DNA of 64,000 nucleotides from Streptomyces sp. CB09001 (GCF_003369795.1 NZ_CP026730.1:1798001-1862000), one strand, 5' to 3'. Shown: positions 44,462 through 54,662, counted from the stretch's first letter. Notes: a model not told the origin generated them from the sequence alone. Made by a program: numbers and translations.

Positions 44462-44735
44462 GCCGCTCGCCGAGGCCTGGGACTCCGGCGCCGACTCCTG
44501 GACCACCTCGCGGCGGCAGTCCTTCGCCAACGACCTGACCCGGCCCCAACTCCTCGCGGTCACCGACAACGTCAACCAGTCCAAGGGCGACCAGGATCCG
44601 GGCACCTGGATGCCCTCGCGCAGCGCCTACCGCTGCACGTACGTGCGCGCCTGGGTGCAGGTGAAGTACTACTACGACCTCTCGGTCGACTCCGCGGAGA
44701 AGTCCGCCCTGCAGGGCTACCTCGCCAACTGCTGA
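44462..44735 (+). pseudogene. 3' part of the interrupted HNH nuclease gene
   Basis: Continues codon 124 with G, then PLAEAWDSG...W, FANDLTRPQLLAVTDNVNQSKGDQ and GTWMP: the Asn and Lys of the HNH motif are all present. It ends in TGA 44733-44735 with a Cys-rich tail (NC). It has lost its promoter and start, so it should be silent unless the element leaves. Confidence 0.92.
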
Positions 44736-44823
44736 CGCCCCGTACACCGTCCGTTCGGCGCGGAACCTCCCCGCCGGCCTCCGTCGTTCCGTACCGTACG
44801 GGGCGACGGAGGAGAGGATCATC

Positions 44824-46500
<1,677 letters not shown>

Positions 46501-46536
46501 GTCGTACGCGTAGGCCTACCCATAGGCCTACGCATA

Positions 46537-46566
46537 GGCCGTACGCATACGCCTATGCGTACGGCC
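46537..46566 (+). terminator. 13-bp hairpin terminator after phoD-type gene
   Basis: GGCCGTACGCATA / TATGCGTACGGCC with a 4-nt loop, followed by TTGTT. Repeated TAGGCCTA motifs lie just before it. Confidence 0.8.
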
Positions 46567-46639
46567 TTGTTCCGGCATGAGTCGGCGAGGGCGGGGCGGG
46601 GTATGAATTGAGTCACATCGGCGGACCGCGTTGCGGGTG

Positions 46640-46653
46640 TGGGAGCGCTCCCA
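46640..46653. promoter_or_regulatory. CebR-type (LacI-family) operator
   Basis: TGGGAGCGCTCCCA, a perfect 14-bp palindrome (16 bp with flanks), identical to the operator known for the cello-oligosaccharide repressor CebR in Streptomyces. It lies 159 bp before the DoxX start and 140 bp after the phosphatase stop. No sugar gene is nearby. Confidence 0.75.
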
Positions 46654-46727
46654 CCTGGACCGGCGGCGGCGCCGGGCAGGTGACTGCACGTCAGGCTATG
46701 GCGGAATGTTGAACTTGCAAGCACTCA

Positions 46728-46741
46728 TTAGGCGCACCTAA
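46728..46741. promoter_or_regulatory. Short palindrome resembling the 3' part of an iron (DmdR) box
   Basis: TTAGGCGCACCTAA matches 13 of 14 bases of the right part of the DmdR/IdeR consensus, but the left 5 bases do not fit. CTTGCAAG, another small palindrome, lies just upstream. Either could belong to the DoxX promoter. Confidence 0.35.
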
Positions 46742-46811
46742 CGTGGGCAGCCCACTCGGTTCCGTCCCCCACCGGCCCGCCCCGGCCGGCCGACCGAAGG
46801 AGCACCCCCGC

Positions 46812-47273
46812 ATGCCCGCACGCCTCAACAGCACCAGCGCCCAGCCGTATGTTCTCGGCCTGTTCCGCATAGTCATCAGCCTGCTCTTCGCCTGCCACGG
46901 CGCCGCCTCGCTCTTCGGCGTCCTCGGCGGCGCCGCGATGACGGGCGGCACGATCGACGCGGGCACCTGGCCGGGCTGGTACGCGGCCGTGATCCAACTG
47001 GTCGGCGGCGGCCTCGTCCTGCTGGGCCTCGGCACCCGCCCGGCAGCGGTCATCTGCTCCGGCTCGATGGCCTACGCCTACTTCAAGGTGCACCAGCCCG
47101 GCGCCCTGTGGCCGATCGAGAACGGCGGCGAGGCCCCCGCCATGTTCTGCTGGGCCTTCCTGCTGCTCGCCTTCACCGGATCCGGCGCCTTCGGCCTGGA
47201 CCGCCTCCTCGCCCGGCGCACGTCCGAGCGGGAAGAGTCCGCCCCCGAGCGGCAGACGCCTGTCGCCGCCTGA
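46812..47273 (+). CDS. DoxX-family membrane protein
   Basis: 153 residues, ATG 46812 with AAGGAG upstream. Four membrane helices; DoxX features RIVISLLFACHGAASLFG at the start and GLGTRPAAVICSGSMAYAYF in the middle. Family members belong to redox-stress complexes (with SodA and rhodanese-type proteins in mycobacteria) or quinol oxidase subunits. The promoter region carries a CebR-type box and an iron-box-like palindrome. Confidence 0.9.
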   Translation: MPARLNSTSAQPYVLGLFRIVISLLFACHGAASLFGVLGGAAMTGGTIDAGTWPGWYAAVIQLVGGGLVLLGLGTRPAAVICSGSMAYAYFKVHQPGALWPIENGGEAPAMFCWAFLLLAFTGSGAFGLDRLLARRTSEREESAPERQTPVAA

Positions 47274-47446
47274 TCGGACCACCGCGGGCTCACTCCCCCG
47301 TGTGAACGCCTTGCGTCGATCACACAAGCCCCCTGTGAACCCTCTGTCACACCCCGGGCGTACGCTGTATGGCTGTCATTGGCCGCTCCTGCCGTCCCCG
47401 CGTCTCGCGGCATGGCCCGGCCCACGGGGGAGTACCGGGAGTTGTC

Positions 47447-48085
47447 GTGGTCGAAGGTCTGGGAAGTATCGGGTCGCTGGTCAGCAGCCCATGGATTTAT
47501 GTGCTGGTGGGCGTCTCGGTGCTGCTCGACATCTTCCTGCCGGTGCTGCCGAGCGGGGTCCTGGTGATCACGGCGGCGACGGCGGCGGCCGCGGGGTCGG
47601 GAGCGGCGGCCGCCGGACGGGTCCCGCAGGACGTCCCCGACATCCTCGTCCTCACCCTCTGCGCGGCGACCGCGTCGGTCATCGGCGACCTGGCCGTGTA
47701 CCGCCTCGCCTGGCGCGGCGGGGCACGGCTGGACCGCGCGATCGCCCGTTCCCGGCGGCTGACCTCCGCGCAGGAACGTCTCGGCGGCGCCCTGGCCCGC
47801 GGCGGCGGCGCTCTCGTCGTCCTGGCCCGTTTCGCCCCGGCCGGCCGCTCGGTCGTCTCGCTCGTCGCCGGCGCGGCCCATCGCCGGGTCCGCGAGTTCC
47901 TTCCCTGGTCGGCCCTGGCCGGGCTGGCCTGGGCCGCGTACAGCGTCGCCCTCGGCTACTTCGGCGGCCAGTGGCTGGGAGCCACCTGGCTGGCGACGGG
48001 GGTGTCGCTGGTGGCGCTGTTCGGCGCGGGCGCGGCAGCGGCGTACCTGATGCGCCGCCAGCCACGAACGACGGAGGCCTCGTAG
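47447..48085 (+). CDS. DedA-family membrane protein
   Basis: 212 residues from GTG 47447, with GGGAG upstream; the longer frame to 47369 has no signal support. Features: re-entrant loop region LDIFLPVLPSGVL, membrane helices, and the family's F/G-x-R region (LARFAPAGRSVVSLVAGAAH). DedA proteins flip polyprenyl or phospholipid carriers across the membrane. A second family member is at 54663. Two GTGAAC sites 33 bp apart lie upstream. Confidence 0.87.
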   Translation: MVEGLGSIGSLVSSPWIYVLVGVSVLLDIFLPVLPSGVLVITAATAAAAGSGAAAAGRVPQDVPDILVLTLCAATASVIGDLAVYRLAWRGGARLDRAIARSRRLTSAQERLGGALARGGGALVVLARFAPAGRSVVSLVAGAAHRRVREFLPWSALAGLAWAAYSVALGYFGGQWLGATWLATGVSLVALFGAGAAAAYLMRRQPRTTEAS

Positions 48086-48612
48086 CCGCGAAGGCTCGCA
48101 GCGGCGGGGCCTCATGGCGACGAGGCCGCGCGGCGCCGGGCGTCGACCGACCGGCGTGCGGGGCGCCGGGCCGACGGATCGGCGCATCGGGGTCAGCGGC
48201 GCACCGCGTTCAGCGGGTCGACGGGTTTGCGGGATCAGCGTGTCGACGGGGTCGACGGGGAACGACGGGTCGAAGGGGAGGCGGGGGCGACGGGTCGCCA
48301 GAAGGCGCAACGGCGTGCGCCTCGGCAGCAGGCGGCAGTCTGCGCCGGCCCGGACGACCGCGTACGGGCAGCTCAGCTTCCACGAAGGCAGGCGACTGCC
48401 CACTCGCCCGCCGGCGTCAGCCGCGAGACCAGAGCCCGACCGCCCCGACCGCCCCGGCAGGCGGGCTGACGGCAGGCAGGCGGACGGCAGGCGGGCGGCA
48501 GGCGAGGCTGACGGCAGGACTTCGGCCGGGGCGGCCGAAACCATGCGCGGGCGGCAGACGCGCACCGCGCCACCACTCGGCATCAGACGGCCCGTCGCGC
48601 CACCACTCGCCG
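48086..48612. other. 527-bp repeat-rich region with no gene
   Basis: No believable reading frame. It starts with a GGCCTC/GAGGCC hairpin (48107-48126) that may end the DedA transcript. It then holds degenerate GTCGACGGG and GGCAGGCGG tracts and the first copy of a 30-bp duplication of the DUF2277 gene end. Confidence 0.6.
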
Positions 48613-48625
48613 TCAGGAGGCCCGT
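48566..48625. repeat. Tandem 30-bp duplication of the DUF2277 gene end
   Basis: Copies at 48566-48595 and 48596-48625 (both beginning CGCGCCACCACTCG) differ at about 4 positions; the second contains the DUF2277 stop codon. Confidence 0.75.
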
Positions 48626-48846
48626 CGGGCTCCGGTGCCTCCCCGTATCTCCAGACCGGCCAGCAGCTCGGTCGTGGCCTCGGTGACGGCATCGACGGCG
48701 CGGTCGAAGACCTCCCGGTTGTGCGCGGCGGGCGCACGGAATCCGGAGACCTTGCGTACGTACTGAAGGGCTGCGGCCCTGATCTCGTCCTCGGTGGCCT
48801 CCTCGGCCAGCACGGGCGGACGCAGGGTCTTGATGCTGCGGCACAT
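48613..48846 (-). CDS. DUF2277-family protein
   Basis: 77 residues. MCRSIKTLRPP at the N-terminus and the helical body DEIRAAALQYVRKVSGFRAP are family hallmarks; two or three helices, soluble. Function unknown. It starts 4 bp after the GNAT gene upstream, so it is the second gene of that operon. Confidence 0.9.
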   Translation of the reverse strand: MCRSIKTLRPPVLAEEATEDEIRAAALQYVRKVSGFRAPAAHNREVFDRAVDAVTEATTELLAGLEIRGGTGARRAS

Positions 48847-48850
48847 GACG

Positions 48851-49384
48851 TCAGTCTCCCCTCTCCAGGTCCACCCGCCAGTCGTTCGACCTGATCCAGT
48901 GGCCCTTCGGATACTCGAAGTCGACCTGCCCGAGGAGCGTGAAACCGGCCCCTCGGCAGACCGCGTTGGATGCGCCGTGGTCGACGCCCGGGAAGGCGTG
49001 CAGATACCGGTGGGTCCCGGCGGCGCGGGCAGCCTCCCGTACCGCGCGGGCCGCCCGCACGGCCAGCCCCCGCCCCTGGAACTCCGGCAGCACGCCCCAC
49101 CCGGTCTCCCACACCTCGGCGTCCCGCCAGGTCCGCTCCCAGTAGCCGACGGAGCCGACGGTCTCGCCGCCGTCCGCCAGGGTCACCCGGTACATCCGCC
49201 CGGGCCCCGGCTCCATGTACCGCCGGTGCCGGGCCAGGAGCCGCTCCTCGCTCTCCGGGCCGCCCAGGTGCGCGGTCATCTCCGGGCTGTTGGTCCTGCG
49301 CAGCAGCCACAGGTCCCCCTCTGCCCAGGGGACCAGGCGCACCCGCTCCCCACCCGCTCCGGTCCGCTCGTCCACGCCGTCCAT
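48851..49384 (-). CDS. GNAT-family N-acetyltransferase (RimJ/RimL-like)
   Basis: 177 residues, ATG 49384; the open frame goes further upstream but crosses the promoter of the divergent gene. Acetyl-CoA motif GVLPEFQGRGLAVRAARA and ASNAVCRGAGF; GYWERTWRDAEVWETGW precedes it. Two-gene operon with DUF2277. Confidence 0.87.
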   Translation of the reverse strand: MDGVDERTGAGGERVRLVPWAEGDLWLLRRTNSPEMTAHLGGPESEERLLARHRRYMEPGPGRMYRVTLADGGETVGSVGYWERTWRDAEVWETGWGVLPEFQGRGLAVRAARAVREAARAAGTHRYLHAFPGVDHGASNAVCRGAGFTLLGQVDFEYPKGHWIRSNDWRVDLERGD

Positions 49385-49498
49385 GTCTTCACGGTAGGCC
49401 AGGGGTCTGACAGTCGGGCCCGGCCGCGGCGCCACCCTTTCGCGTGAACCACCGAAGGGAACGCGCGCCTCAAAATCGAACAGGCGTATCATTGAAGC

Positions 49499-49834
49499 GT
49501 GGCTACGACCTATGATTTCCCCAGTGATCTCCTCGCCGGTCAGGAGGAACTGCATCAGGTCCGGGCCGAGCTGGCGGCCCTGCTCAAGAGACTTCCCTGG
49601 TCCGTCGAACCGCTCGACGGCTTCAGCGACGACAACGGCTGGCGCAAGGTCGAACGCCCGGCCTCCCCCGGCTGGTCGGCGGACGAGCAGGCCGAGGTCG
49701 AGAAGCTCCGGCAGCGCGAGCGCGAGCTGGCCGTGTTCGTCAGCACCCATCGCTACTGGTCGGAGACGACCGGCCCCGACCAGGTGAGCGCCCGGTCGGC
49801 GCTGAAACACGCCCATGAGGGCCCGCACGCGTAA
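49499..49834 (+). CDS. Hypothetical protein
   Basis: 111 residues, GTG 49499. Mostly helical and charged, with SADEQAEVEKLRQRERELAVF as a short coiled coil. No Shine-Dalgarno is seen; a TATCAT -10-like element sits only ~8 bp before the GTG, so the mRNA may be leaderless. A strong terminator follows directly on the stop codon. No known domain recognised. Confidence 0.75.
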   Translation: MATTYDFPSDLLAGQEELHQVRAELAALLKRLPWSVEPLDGFSDDNGWRKVERPASPGWSADEQAEVEKLRQRERELAVFVSTHRYWSETTGPDQVSARSALKHAHEGPHA

Positions 49835-49859
49835 GGCCCCCGGAAGATCTCCGGGGGCC
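49835..49859 (+). terminator. 10-bp hairpin terminator
   Basis: GGCCCCCGGA / TCCGGGGGCC with a 5-nt loop, immediately after the TAA. Confidence 0.85.
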
Positions 49860-49862
49860 TCC

Positions 49863-49878
49863 GCGCCGACGACGGCGC
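49863..49878 (-). terminator. Small hairpin after the tRNA
   Basis: GCGCCG / CGGCGC with a 4-nt loop, 6 bp beyond the tRNA 3' end. Confidence 0.5.
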
Positions 49879-49884
49879 CGGTCC

Positions 49885-49959
<75 letters not shown>

Positions 49960-50185
49960 AGGACGAGTCGACAGCCTACATGGCCCGGGGCGCTGCCCGG
50001 CAAACGCGTTCCCGCCGTGCTCAGGCGGGGTCCGGGGGGTTAACCCCACCCTCGATCCGGTAGCGGCCCGGATCCCGGCGGGAGCACCCGCTCCGTACGG
50101 TCGAAGAGCCTCACCGAGAGGGCCCCGCCACCGCGGAACGGCCCCGGGTGCGGCACCTCGTCGTCCGTTTCAGGGGGAGTCCGTC

Positions 50186-50956
50186 ATGCCCGCCCGTACC
50201 GTTCCCGTCCGCGCGTTCGCCGCCGTCGGCGCCGTCGCCGTCCTCGTCGCGGGCCTCAGCGCCTGCGCCTCCGCCTCGGACGACAGCGACCCCGAGCACC
50301 GGTCGTTCGCCCTCCAGGGCCGTACGCTCACCGTCGACTCCGACGACTCAGCCCTGGAGATCGTCGCCTCGGACGACCACGCGTCCGGGAAGATCCAGGT
50401 CACACGGTGGTTCTCCGGGTCGGTCGCCATCGGTTCGGCCCCCGAGGTGACCTGGAAGATGGACGGCGACCGGCTGGTGCTGCGGATGCACTGCTCCGGC
50501 CTGGCCGCCGACTGCGCGGCCAAGCACCGCATCGAGGTGCCGCGCGGCATCGCCGTCAAGGTGCGGGACGGGGACGGCAGCGTGCGGGCCAGCGGGTTCG
50601 AGGACGCGCTGAACATTCGCACCGGCGACGGCTCCGTGCACGTCACCGACTCCTCCGGGCCACTGGAACTGCGTACCGACGACGGTTCCGTCCGAGCCTC
50701 GGTCTCCTCCCGCACCGTGCGGGCGCACACCGGCGACGGCTCGGTCCGGCTGGAGCTCGGCACCGTCCCGGACCAGGTGGAGTCCCGCACCGGCGACGGC
50801 TCCGTGACGATCTCGCTGCCCCGGGCCACGTACAAGGTGTCCACCGACACCGGTGACGGCGCGGTCGACGTGTCCGTACCCACCGACGACACCAGCGCGC
50901 ACGTCGTCGACGCCCGGTCCGGTGACGGCAAAATCACCGTCCGAACCGCGAACTGA
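50186..50956 (+). CDS. DUF4097-family lipoprotein
   Basis: 256 residues, ATG with AGGGGGAG upstream. Lipoprotein signal with lipobox LSAC (Cys30). The rest is a right-handed beta-helix of DUF4097 type, seen as six regularly spaced GDGSV/GDGAV turns about 20 residues apart. Such proteins often accompany stress-response regulators and sit on the outer face of the membrane. A GGGGTTAACCCC palindrome (50036-50047) lies in the 5' region. Confidence 0.85.
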   Translation: MPARTVPVRAFAAVGAVAVLVAGLSACASASDDSDPEHRSFALQGRTLTVDSDDSALEIVASDDHASGKIQVTRWFSGSVAIGSAPEVTWKMDGDRLVLRMHCSGLAADCAAKHRIEVPRGIAVKVRDGDGSVRASGFEDALNIRTGDGSVHVTDSSGPLELRTDDGSVRASVSSRTVRAHTGDGSVRLELGTVPDQVESRTGDGSVTISLPRATYKVSTDTGDGAVDVSVPTDDTSAHVVDARSGDGKITVRTAN

Positions 50957-51027
50957 CCGGCCCGTGTGTTCGTCCCTAACGGGTGGGAGAATGGACCCGG
51001 GCAGGACGGACGACACGGGAGAGTGAT

Positions 51028-52431
51028 GTGACGGCGACGCCATCGCAGCCGTACTCGCCGATGGTGGCGCGCGCCCGACGCCTGCCCGACCGCTCCCGCC
51101 GGCACCGGGCGCACGCGGTCCGTGACACGCTCACCCTGATGGGCCTGCCCCTGCTCGCCGTGCTCGCGCTGCCCGCGGCATTCGCCGGGGGCGGTACTCG
51201 GCGGTGGTTCGGCGGGCGGGCCGAGAGCCAGCGGGCCGAGGCCCAGACCGCGAAGGACGACGCGGCCGCCGCCTTCTACGAACTGGACACCGCCCAGCGT
51301 GACCTGCGGATCTCGATAGAGACGATCGCGGCCGTCGACTCCTCCCCCGCCGCCCGGCGCGCGGTCTCCGACTTCGAGGCCCTGGGCCGGCGCATCGACG
51401 AGGCCAGCCACCAGTACATCAGCGCCGTCGACGCCCACGACCTGGACCGGGACGACCTGGAAGCGTCCGCCGCCTCCCGCGCCCGCACCGAACTGACCGC
51501 CGCCAAGACCGAGCTGGGCCGGGTCAAACAGGAACTCGACCGCTTCGCCGAGGGCCTCGGCCCACTCCTCGGCAAGGCGGAGACCCAGCTGGCCCGGCTC
51601 GCACCCGCCGTCGAACGCGCCCGGCAGGCCCTGCTCGCCGCCTCCAACGCCCTGGACGCCGCGCGCGGCTCCGGTCTGCAGGCGGACGACCTCGCCACCC
51701 GTCTCGCCACCCTCGGTCCGGAGCTGACCCGGCTGAACCAGGGCGCGGGGCAGCACGGCGTGCCGCAGACCCTCGAGCGGGCCGAACGGGTCACCCGTGA
51801 GGCCGAGTCGGTCCGCGCCGAAGCGGAACGACTGCCCGAGCGCGCCGCCGAGATCGGCCACCGCCTGGTCTCCCTGCGCACCCGCGCCCAGGCGCTGACC
51901 ACCCGCACCGAGCAGGTCGAACCGGTGCTGAGCGAACTGCGGCGCCGGTTCACCGCCGCCTGCTGGCAGGACCTCCAGCACGTGCCGGACCAGGCCACCG
52001 AATCGGTCCGGCAGGCCGAGCGGAAGCTGGCCGAGGCGCAGACCGCCCGAGACGAACAGCGCTGGCCCGACGCCACCGCCCTGCTGTCGACGGTACGAGC
52101 GCTGCTGAACTCGACCGACGAGGCCGTCTCGGCCGCCGGTGACCGGCTCCAGCAGCTGAACGCCGTGCAGAAGGACCCACAGCAGGAGATCGAGCGCACC
52201 CGCTTCGCGATCCGCGACGCCCAGCGCCTGGCGATGGCCGGACGCAACACCCCCGAGGCCCGTCACGCGCGTCCCCTGGACGAGGCCGTGGCCCGGCTGG
52301 AACGGGCGATCACCACGCTGGAGGGGCGGCACCCCGACTACTGGCACTTCCTGACGGAGACGGAAGCGGTCCGGCAGACGGTGGCCCACGTGGTCACCCA
52401 GATCCGCGAAGAGCGCGGGGCCGGTCACTGA
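51028..52431 (+). CDS. Membrane-anchored coiled-coil protein
   Basis: 467 residues from GTG 51028 (CGGGAGAG upstream). Basic N-terminus, one transmembrane helix (~33-53), then a long alpha-helical, Ala/Glu/Arg-rich region with heptad patterns to ~400. Widely conserved in Streptomyces as a hypothetical protein; a role as scaffold or TPM/septation-like factor is only a guess. Confidence 0.78.
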   Translation: MTATPSQPYSPMVARARRLPDRSRRHRAHAVRDTLTLMGLPLLAVLALPAAFAGGGTRRWFGGRAESQRAEAQTAKDDAAAAFYELDTAQRDLRISIETIAAVDSSPAARRAVSDFEALGRRIDEASHQYISAVDAHDLDRDDLEASAASRARTELTAAKTELGRVKQELDRFAEGLGPLLGKAETQLARLAPAVERARQALLAASNALDAARGSGLQADDLATRLATLGPELTRLNQGAGQHGVPQTLERAERVTREAESVRAEAERLPERAAEIGHRLVSLRTRAQALTTRTEQVEPVLSELRRRFTAACWQDLQHVPDQATESVRQAERKLAEAQTARDEQRWPDATALLSTVRALLNSTDEAVSAAGDRLQQLNAVQKDPQQEIERTRFAIRDAQRLAMAGRNTPEARHARPLDEAVARLERAITTLEGRHPDYWHFLTETEAVRQTVAHVVTQIREERGAGH

Positions 52432-52490
52432 TCGCCGAGATCGGCCGACGGCCGGGACCTGAAGCCGACCGTGCCGGTTAACCTGTGCCC

Positions 52491-52709
52491 ATGCCTCGCT
52501 ACGAGTACCGCTGCCGCAGCTGCGGCGACACCTTCGAACTGAGCCGTCCCATGGCCGAGTCCTCCGCTCCCGCCGCCTGCCCGGCGGGCCACGACGACAC
52601 GGTGAAGCTGCTGTCGACGGTCGCGGTCGGCGGCTCGGCCTCCGCACCGGCGCCGTCGTCGGGCGGCGGTGGGGGTGGGGGTTGCTGCGGTGGCGGCTGC
52701 TGCGGCTGA
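52491..52709 (+). CDS. FmdB-family zinc-ribbon protein
   Basis: 72 residues. MPRYEYRCRSCGDTFEL is the FmdB signature; the second Cys pair is degenerate (ACPAGHDD), and a Gly/Cys-rich tail GGGCCGGGCCG follows. Probably a small regulatory zinc protein. A TAACCT element only 6 bp before the ATG and the lack of a Shine-Dalgarno suggest a leaderless message. Confidence 0.88.
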   Translation: MPRYEYRCRSCGDTFELSRPMAESSAPAACPAGHDDTVKLLSTVAVGGSASAPAPSSGGGGGGGCCGGGCCG

Positions 52710-52710
52710 G

Positions 52711-52735
52711 CCCGGCACTTCCCGCTGCTGCCGGG
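52711..52735. terminator. Hairpin between convergent FmdB and response-regulator genes
   Basis: CCCGGCA / TGCCGGG with an 11-nt loop, 1 bp after the FmdB stop and 18 bp beyond the response regulator stop on the other strand; it may serve both. Confidence 0.6.
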
Positions 52736-52752
52736 TCCCCCTCAGGTTGCCG

Positions 52753-53397
52753 TCAGCTCCCCAGGTAGCGCAGCACCGCCAGCACCCTGCGTGAATAGCC
52801 CTCCCCTCCGGTCAGCTCGAGTTTGTCGAAGATCGCGTTGGTGTGCTTCTCCACCGCGCTCTGCGAGATGTGCAGCCGACGCGCGATCGCCGCGTTGGTG
52901 TGGCCCTGCGCCATCTCGGCCAGCACGTCCCGCTCCCGCACGGTGAGTCGGGCGAGCAGGTCGGTGTGCGTCGTACGGCCGAGCAGCTGACGGACGACCT
53001 CCGGGTCGAACGCGGCGCGTCCGGCGGCCACCCGTTCCAGCGCGTCCAGGAACTCGTCGACCTGGACCACCCGGTCCTTGAGCAGATATCCGACTCCTTC
53101 CGTCTCCCCGGTGAGCAGCTCGGTCGCGTACCGCTTCTCAACGTACTGCGAGAGCACCAGCACTCCGACGTCCGGCCACCGCCCGCGTATCTCCAGGGCC
53201 GCGCGCAGGCCCTCGTCCGTGTGCGTGGGCGGCATCCGGACGTCGGCGACGACCACGTCCGGCGGGTCCTCGGCGACCGCCTTCAGCAGCAGCTCGGCGT
53301 TGCCGACAGCCGCGAGGACCTCGTGGCCCTCCTCCGCCAGCAGCCGCACCAGCCCCTCCCTCAGCAGGGTCGAGTCCTCGGCGAGGATCAGCCGCAT
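52753..53397 (-). CDS. NarL/LuxR-family response regulator
   Basis: 214 residues. Receiver domain with ILAEDS acid pocket, phospho-acceptor Asp in VVVADVRMPP (~52), Lys in YLLKDR (~104). LuxR-type HTH at the end (LTVRERDVLAEMAQGHTNAAIARRLHIS). The ATG overlaps the kinase gene by 10 bp. Probably binds the twin TGCGG palindromes upstream of the operon. Confidence 0.93.
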   Translation of the reverse strand: MRLILAEDSTLLREGLVRLLAEEGHEVLAAVGNAELLLKAVAEDPPDVVVADVRMPPTHTDEGLRAALEIRGRWPDVGVLVLSQYVEKRYATELLTGETEGVGYLLKDRVVQVDEFLDALERVAAGRAAFDPEVVRQLLGRTTHTDLLARLTVRERDVLAEMAQGHTNAAIARRLHISQSAVEKHTNAIFDKLELTGGEGYSRRVLAVLRYLGS

Positions 53398-54530
53398 GGC
53401 AGCTCCGCGGCCACGAGGGTCGGCCCGCCCGGCGGGCTGACCACGCTGAGGCTGCCGTCGAGGGCGGCGACGCGCCGGGCGAGCCCGAACAGTCCGCTGC
53501 CCGCGGCGTTCGCCCCGCCGCAGCCGTCGTCCCGCACGCTCACGTACATCCGTTTCTCCTCCGCTCTGACAGCGACGTCTATACGGGTCGGCGCCGCGTG
53601 CTTGACCGCGTTCGTGACCGCCTCGCAGACCACGAAGTACGCGACGGTCGCCACGGCCTGCTCGGGCTCCTCGGCCAGCTCGTACTCCACTCCCACCGGT
53701 ACGGACGCCCGCTCGGCGACCGTCTCCAGGGCCGCGCGCAGCCCCGCCTCGTCCAGCGTGGTCGGGTAGATCCGCCAGGCCACCTCGCGCAGCTCGTCCA
53801 GGGCCCGGCGGCTCTCGTCGTGGGCCTGGCCCAGCAGGCGGTCCCGGCGGCCGGCGTCCTGGCTGCGGCGGGCCCGGCCGAGCAGCATGCCGAGGGCGAC
53901 GAGGCGCTGCTGCACACCGTCGTGCAGGTCGCGCTCGATGCGGCGCCGTTCGTCGTTCACCGCGTCGACGACCGCGGCGCGGCTGGCGGACAGCTCGGCG
54001 ATCCGCCGCTCCAGCTCCTCCTGGTGCCGCGGGCCGAGGAAGTGCCGGGCCAGCTGCCCCTCCAGGCCCACCACACCGAATATTCCCTGCACGGTGAGGA
54101 ACACGAGGAAGAAGCCGCCGAGACTGCCCAGGACCAGCGAAGCGGGGTTGCGTATGCCGTCCAGCAGGAGCCAGCCGTACAGCCCGAAGGTGCCGTACGC
54201 CAGGCCGACGGCGGCCGTCAGCATCACGACCCCGCCCAGGACGCCCAGGGCCCAGTGGCAGGCGATGTACCGCAGCGCCCGTACGTCCTCGTACGCGGGC
54301 GTGACGCGCAGGTCGAGCCACATCCGCAGCCGGCCCCGCTCCAGCTCCGCCAGAATCCGCGCGCCCGCGAGGACCGGGCGCAGTACGGCACGGCGGCCCT
54401 TCGGCCAGGCGGCCACCGGCAGCAGGGCCACACCGGCCAGCAGGGCGAAGAGCAGCTCGACGGCGGCCGCGGCGGTCCCCAGGATGAGGCCCGCCCCGCA
54501 CCGCACTACACGTCGCGCCATGACTCGCAT
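53388..54530 (-). CDS. Sensor histidine kinase (NarL-type, HisKA_3)
   Basis: 380 residues from ATG 54530 (54521 is an alternative). Four membrane helices (~10-165) without a large outside domain. HisKA_3 with the phospho-His in ERDLHDGVQQRL, then HATPase_c (VCEAVTNAVKHA, DDGCGGANAAGSGLFGLARR). It forms a classical pair with the regulator that overlaps its 3' end. The lack of an extracellular sensor suggests it detects a membrane signal. Confidence 0.92.
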   Translation of the reverse strand: MRVMARRVVRCGAGLILGTAAAAVELLFALLAGVALLPVAAWPKGRRAVLRPVLAGARILAELERGRLRMWLDLRVTPAYEDVRALRYIACHWALGVLGGVVMLTAAVGLAYGTFGLYGWLLLDGIRNPASLVLGSLGGFFLVFLTVQGIFGVVGLEGQLARHFLGPRHQEELERRIAELSASRAAVVDAVNDERRRIERDLHDGVQQRLVALGMLLGRARRSQDAGRRDRLLGQAHDESRRALDELREVAWRIYPTTLDEAGLRAALETVAERASVPVGVEYELAEEPEQAVATVAYFVVCEAVTNAVKHAAPTRIDVAVRAEEKRMYVSVRDDGCGGANAAGSGLFGLARRVAALDGSLSVVSPPGGPTLVAAELPCG

Positions 54531-54567
54531 GATCGCGAGGCTAGTCGGGCGCGGTGGGCGGGCACAC

Positions 54568-54604
54568 TGCGGAAAACCGCAATTCCCGCCTGCGGTACAC
54601 CGCA
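54568..54604. promoter_or_regulatory. Twin 14-bp palindromes at the kinase/DedA divergent promoter
   Basis: TGCGGAAAACCGCA (54568-54581) and TGCGGTACACCGCA (54591-54604), centres 23 bp apart, with a further TGCGGT half-site at 54613. They lie 38 bp before the kinase start and 59 bp before the DedA start. Best read as tandem operators for the LuxR-type regulator. Confidence 0.6.
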
Positions 54605-54662
54605 ATCGATCGTGCGGTCTTCCTCAGGGTCTCTTCAGCCGCGGTTTTCTAGCGTGGTCGTC

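Noticed and set aside
44736..44805. CGCCCCGTAC/GTACGGGGCG inverted repeat before PhoD as terminator
   Set aside because: The arms are 50 nt apart, too far for a terminator; could be chance or a weak operator.
47300..47351. CRP-type sites (TGTGA/TCACA) before DedA
   Set aside because: Spacing between half-sites is 8 or 14 bp, not the required 6.
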